From assembly GCF_021184025.1 (NCBI RefSeq), contig NZ_CP036537.1:2232001-2296000 (forward strand): DNA of 64,000 bases, in the 5' to 3' direction. This document shows, piece by piece, positions 62,677 to 64,000 of the stretch (positions are counted from its first letter, which is position 1; each line of letters opens with the position of its first letter). The position numbers were made by a program, and so were the translations under genes. Under the pieces are notes generated by a model. That model searched no databases. It saw nothing but the letters and a program-made list of their open reading frames with translations, and was not told the origin of the DNA. The DNA comes from Rhodopseudomonas boonkerdii. GTDB taxonomy: Bacteria > Pseudomonadota > Alphaproteobacteria > Rhizobiales > Xanthobacteraceae.

Positions 62677-62913
62677 ATGACCGTCATCTCCGATCTCATC
62701 GAGACGTTTCTCACCCGCGGCGATCTCGCGCATCTGGCGCTGTTCCTGTGGGCATCGGTGGCGAGTCTGGCGGCGCTGTTCGCGCTGCGCGAGCTGGCCG
62801 GCGCGTCCCGGCGGTTCGACGAATTCGTGCGCCAGCTGGCGCTCTTCAATCGCCGCATCGGACGGCGCGGGCATAAGGCCGACAACGACATCGATGCTGA
62901 CGGCGAACGCTGA
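62677..62913 (+). CDS. Small membrane protein, GTA ORFg3.5-like
   Basis: 78 residues with one hydrophobic helix (residues 17-38: LAHLALFLWASVASLAALFAL) between a short N-terminus and a charged C-terminal tail (RRIGRRGHKADNDIDADGER). By place, between portal and protease, it matches the small ORFg3.5 of Rhodobacter-type clusters. Weak ribosome site at ATG 62677. Function unknown, perhaps head assembly or scaffold at the membrane. Confidence 0.65.
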   Translation: MTVISDLIETFLTRGDLAHLALFLWASVASLAALFALRELAGASRRFDEFVRQLALFNRRIGRRGHKADNDIDADGER

Positions 62914-62936
62914 AGATCGCGCTTCGGAGGGGAACG

Positions 62937-63098
62937 ATGGATAGCCTGCATGACGTGCTGCGTGCGATCCGGCCGGAGGCCAAGACCGCGAAAAATCATC
63001 TGAGCGTGATCAGCGAATTTCTCGCCCATCTCGACCAGCTACAGCGCCAGACGGCGCGGATATCGCCGCCCGCCAGGCCGAAGCGGCGCGGAAAGTAG
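62937..63098 (+). CDS. 53-residue hypothetical protein in GTA cluster
   Basis: MDSLHDVLRAIRPEAKTAKN followed by HLSVISEFLAHLDQLQRQTA and a basic tail (PPARPKRRGK). One amphipathic helix, probably cytoplasmic. GGAGGGG precedes the ATG by 4 bases, which strongly supports the start. It lies 23 bases after the previous small gene, so it is co-transcribed. No family known to me. Confidence 0.65.
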   Translation: MDSLHDVLRAIRPEAKTAKNHLSVISEFLAHLDQLQRQTARISPPARPKRRGK

Positions 63099-63382
63099 TT
63101 CTTTTCCCTCCCCCTGGCGAGGCAAAGCCTCGCGACGCGGGGTCTGGCGGACGAATTCGTCCGTCATGGTGGATCGATCGCGACGGGTGGGGTGTCTCCA
63201 CACGCGACGTCACGCGTGGTGCCCCCTCCCGGCTTCGCTCTGTGAGCTTCGCCGTGGCTCGCCCTGACCCACCACGGACGAATTCGTCCGTCGGACCCCA
63301 CTGCGCACAGCTTCGCTGTGCTGGAGGGGAGGGACGTTACCGCCTGTGCCCGACATTCATCTTCATCGTCCCGAGGCCGCTC
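63099..63382. repeat. Structured intergenic region with two EcoRI-centred palindromes
   Basis: This 284-base gap inside the GTA cluster holds a 16-bp palindrome, CGGACGAATTCGTCCG (63148-63163), and an 18-bp one, ACGGACGAATTCGTCCGT (63274-63291). The ends pair imperfectly (tccctcccc near 63105 with ggggaggga near 63326), and a cacagc-ttc-gctgtg hairpin lies at 63305-63319. No gene is evident. Confidence 0.7.
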
Positions 63383-64000
63383 ATGCTTGCCCCGTCGCCT
63401 GCACCTACGCGTCTGGCGCTGACGCCGGACGGGATCATCGAGGGCTATGCCTCGCTGTTCGGCGCCGTCGACCAGGCGCGCGACATGGTGATGCCCGGCG
63501 CCTTCCGGCTGACGCTGCAGCAGCGCGGCCTGCGCAGGATTCCGATGCTGTTCCAGCACGACCCGTCGGAGCCCATCGGCGTCTGGCTGGAGCTGCGCGA
63601 AGACATGCGCGGATTGTGGGCGCGCGGCAAACTCATTCCCGACGTGGCGCGGGCGCGCGAACTGCTCGCGCTGCTGCAGGCCGGCGCGGTGGATGGCCTG
63701 TCGATCGGCTATCGCACCCGGCACGGCGCCATCGATCCGAAGACGCGCATCCGCCGGCTGCATCAGGTCGATCTCTGGGAGATCTCGCTCGTCACCTTCC
63801 CGCTGCTCGACGGCGCCCGTGTCGAAGCGGTGAAGCAGTCGCGGCTGCGCACGGTGGCCGAGCGCGAATGGCAGCAGCTGACCGGTTCAGGTGCCGGCGC
63901 GGACGCACCGCCGGCGGCTGCGCGGCGCGGGAGAGCGGTGTGCTCACTGCACTCCCGCGCCGCACGGAAAGCGGCATTCCGCGGCATTGTGACGGGAGTG
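63383..64000 (+). CDS. GTA/HK97-type prohead protease, 3' end beyond window
   Basis: The frame from ATG 63383 is open for 206 codons to the window edge. It has the U35/S78 prohead protease fold: GIIEGYASLFGAVDQARDMV, the catalytic His in LFQHDP, the catalytic Ser in DGLSIGYRT, and DLWEISLVTFPLL. It cuts scaffold and capsid protein during head maturation. Corresponds to ORFg4 of the Rhodobacter GTA. GAGG lies upstream of the start. The visible C-terminus is Ala/Arg-rich and continues beyond the window. Confidence 0.9.
   Translation, partial: MLAPSPAPTRLALTPDGIIEGYASLFGAVDQARDMVMPGAFRLTLQQRGLRRIPMLFQHDPSEPIGVWLELREDMRGLWARGKLIPDVARARELLALLQAGAVDGLSIGYRTRHGAIDPKTRIRRLHQVDLWEISLVTFPLLDGARVEAVKQSRLRTVAEREWQQLTGSGAGADAPPAAARRGRAVCSLHSRAARKAAFRGIVTGV

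Overview
This 64 kb window is GC-rich chromosomal DNA of an alphaproteobacterium. The family Nitrobacteraceae (Bradyrhizobium, Rhodopseudomonas, Afipia, Tardiphaga) fits best. The reasons are the tandem DUF3551 small secreted proteins, a CYP199-like P450 with its own ferredoxin, a BcsS-like protein, a form II CO-dehydrogenase-type accessory cluster, the start of a Rhodobacter-type gene transfer agent (GTA) and three families of palindromic intergenic repeats. This assignment comes from reading the sequence; no database search was possible.

Layout. 1-6.9 kb: a truncated beta-lactamase-fold hydrolase, then a leftward operon (SDR, benzaldehyde-lyase-like ThDP enzyme, zinc alcohol dehydrogenase, Tat-exported binding protein) divergent from a TetR regulator with a 16-bp palindromic operator. 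6.9-13 kb: housekeeping (rpsD, cupin, murI, MOSC protein, purB, rpe) and an EF-hand protein behind a consensus sigma-54 promoter. 13.4-17 kb: a beta-barrel protein, a Gly-rich secreted peptide, a P1-family self-processing peptidase and a CcdA-type thiol transporter. 17.2-22.5 kb: a complete livHMGFK branched-chain amino-acid-type ABC operon. 22.7-26.3 kb: a 51-residue Gln-rich protein, a membrane protein and pcaBDC of the protocatechuate branch of the beta-ketoadipate pathway. 26.5-33.5 kb: coxG, coxS, coxM, coxD, coxE, two XdhC-type genes and a MoeA-MocA fusion, without the catalytic coxL. 33.5-42.1 kb: DUF4189, a membrane class III cyclase, a BcsS-like protein, DUF488 and DUF72 proteins, a GT2-GtrA fusion with a GT39-type partner, an AraC-type protein and phenylalanine hydroxylase. 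42.4-47.1 kb: a Bug-type binding protein and a P450-ferredoxin-binding protein operon divergent from a MarR regulator. 47.1-57 kb: a small zinc-ribbon candidate, a lipoprotein, a fatty acid hydroxylase-type enzyme, a DUF1254/DUF1214 pair, a class A PBP, a YcgN-type protein, a WaaE-like glycosyltransferase and a DHA2 efflux pump. 57-58.5 kb: a Flp pilin, two DUF3551 genes and a 50-residue membrane protein behind a consensus EcfG (general stress) promoter and two leader hairpins. 58.5-64 kb: the GTA head module (small and large terminase, portal, a small membrane protein, prohead protease running off the edge), with a PPP-type phosphatase and palindromic repeats between its genes.

How the genes may work together. 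Several clusters suggest life on plant or lignin-derived aromatics. A CYP199-type O-demethylase could yield 4-hydroxybenzoate, which pcaBDC would help degrade after conversion to protocatechuate. The SDR/ADH/benzaldehyde-lyase-like operon could oxidise vicinal diols to acyloins and split them. Exported ABC-type binding proteins lie beside both clusters. These links are inference from gene content.
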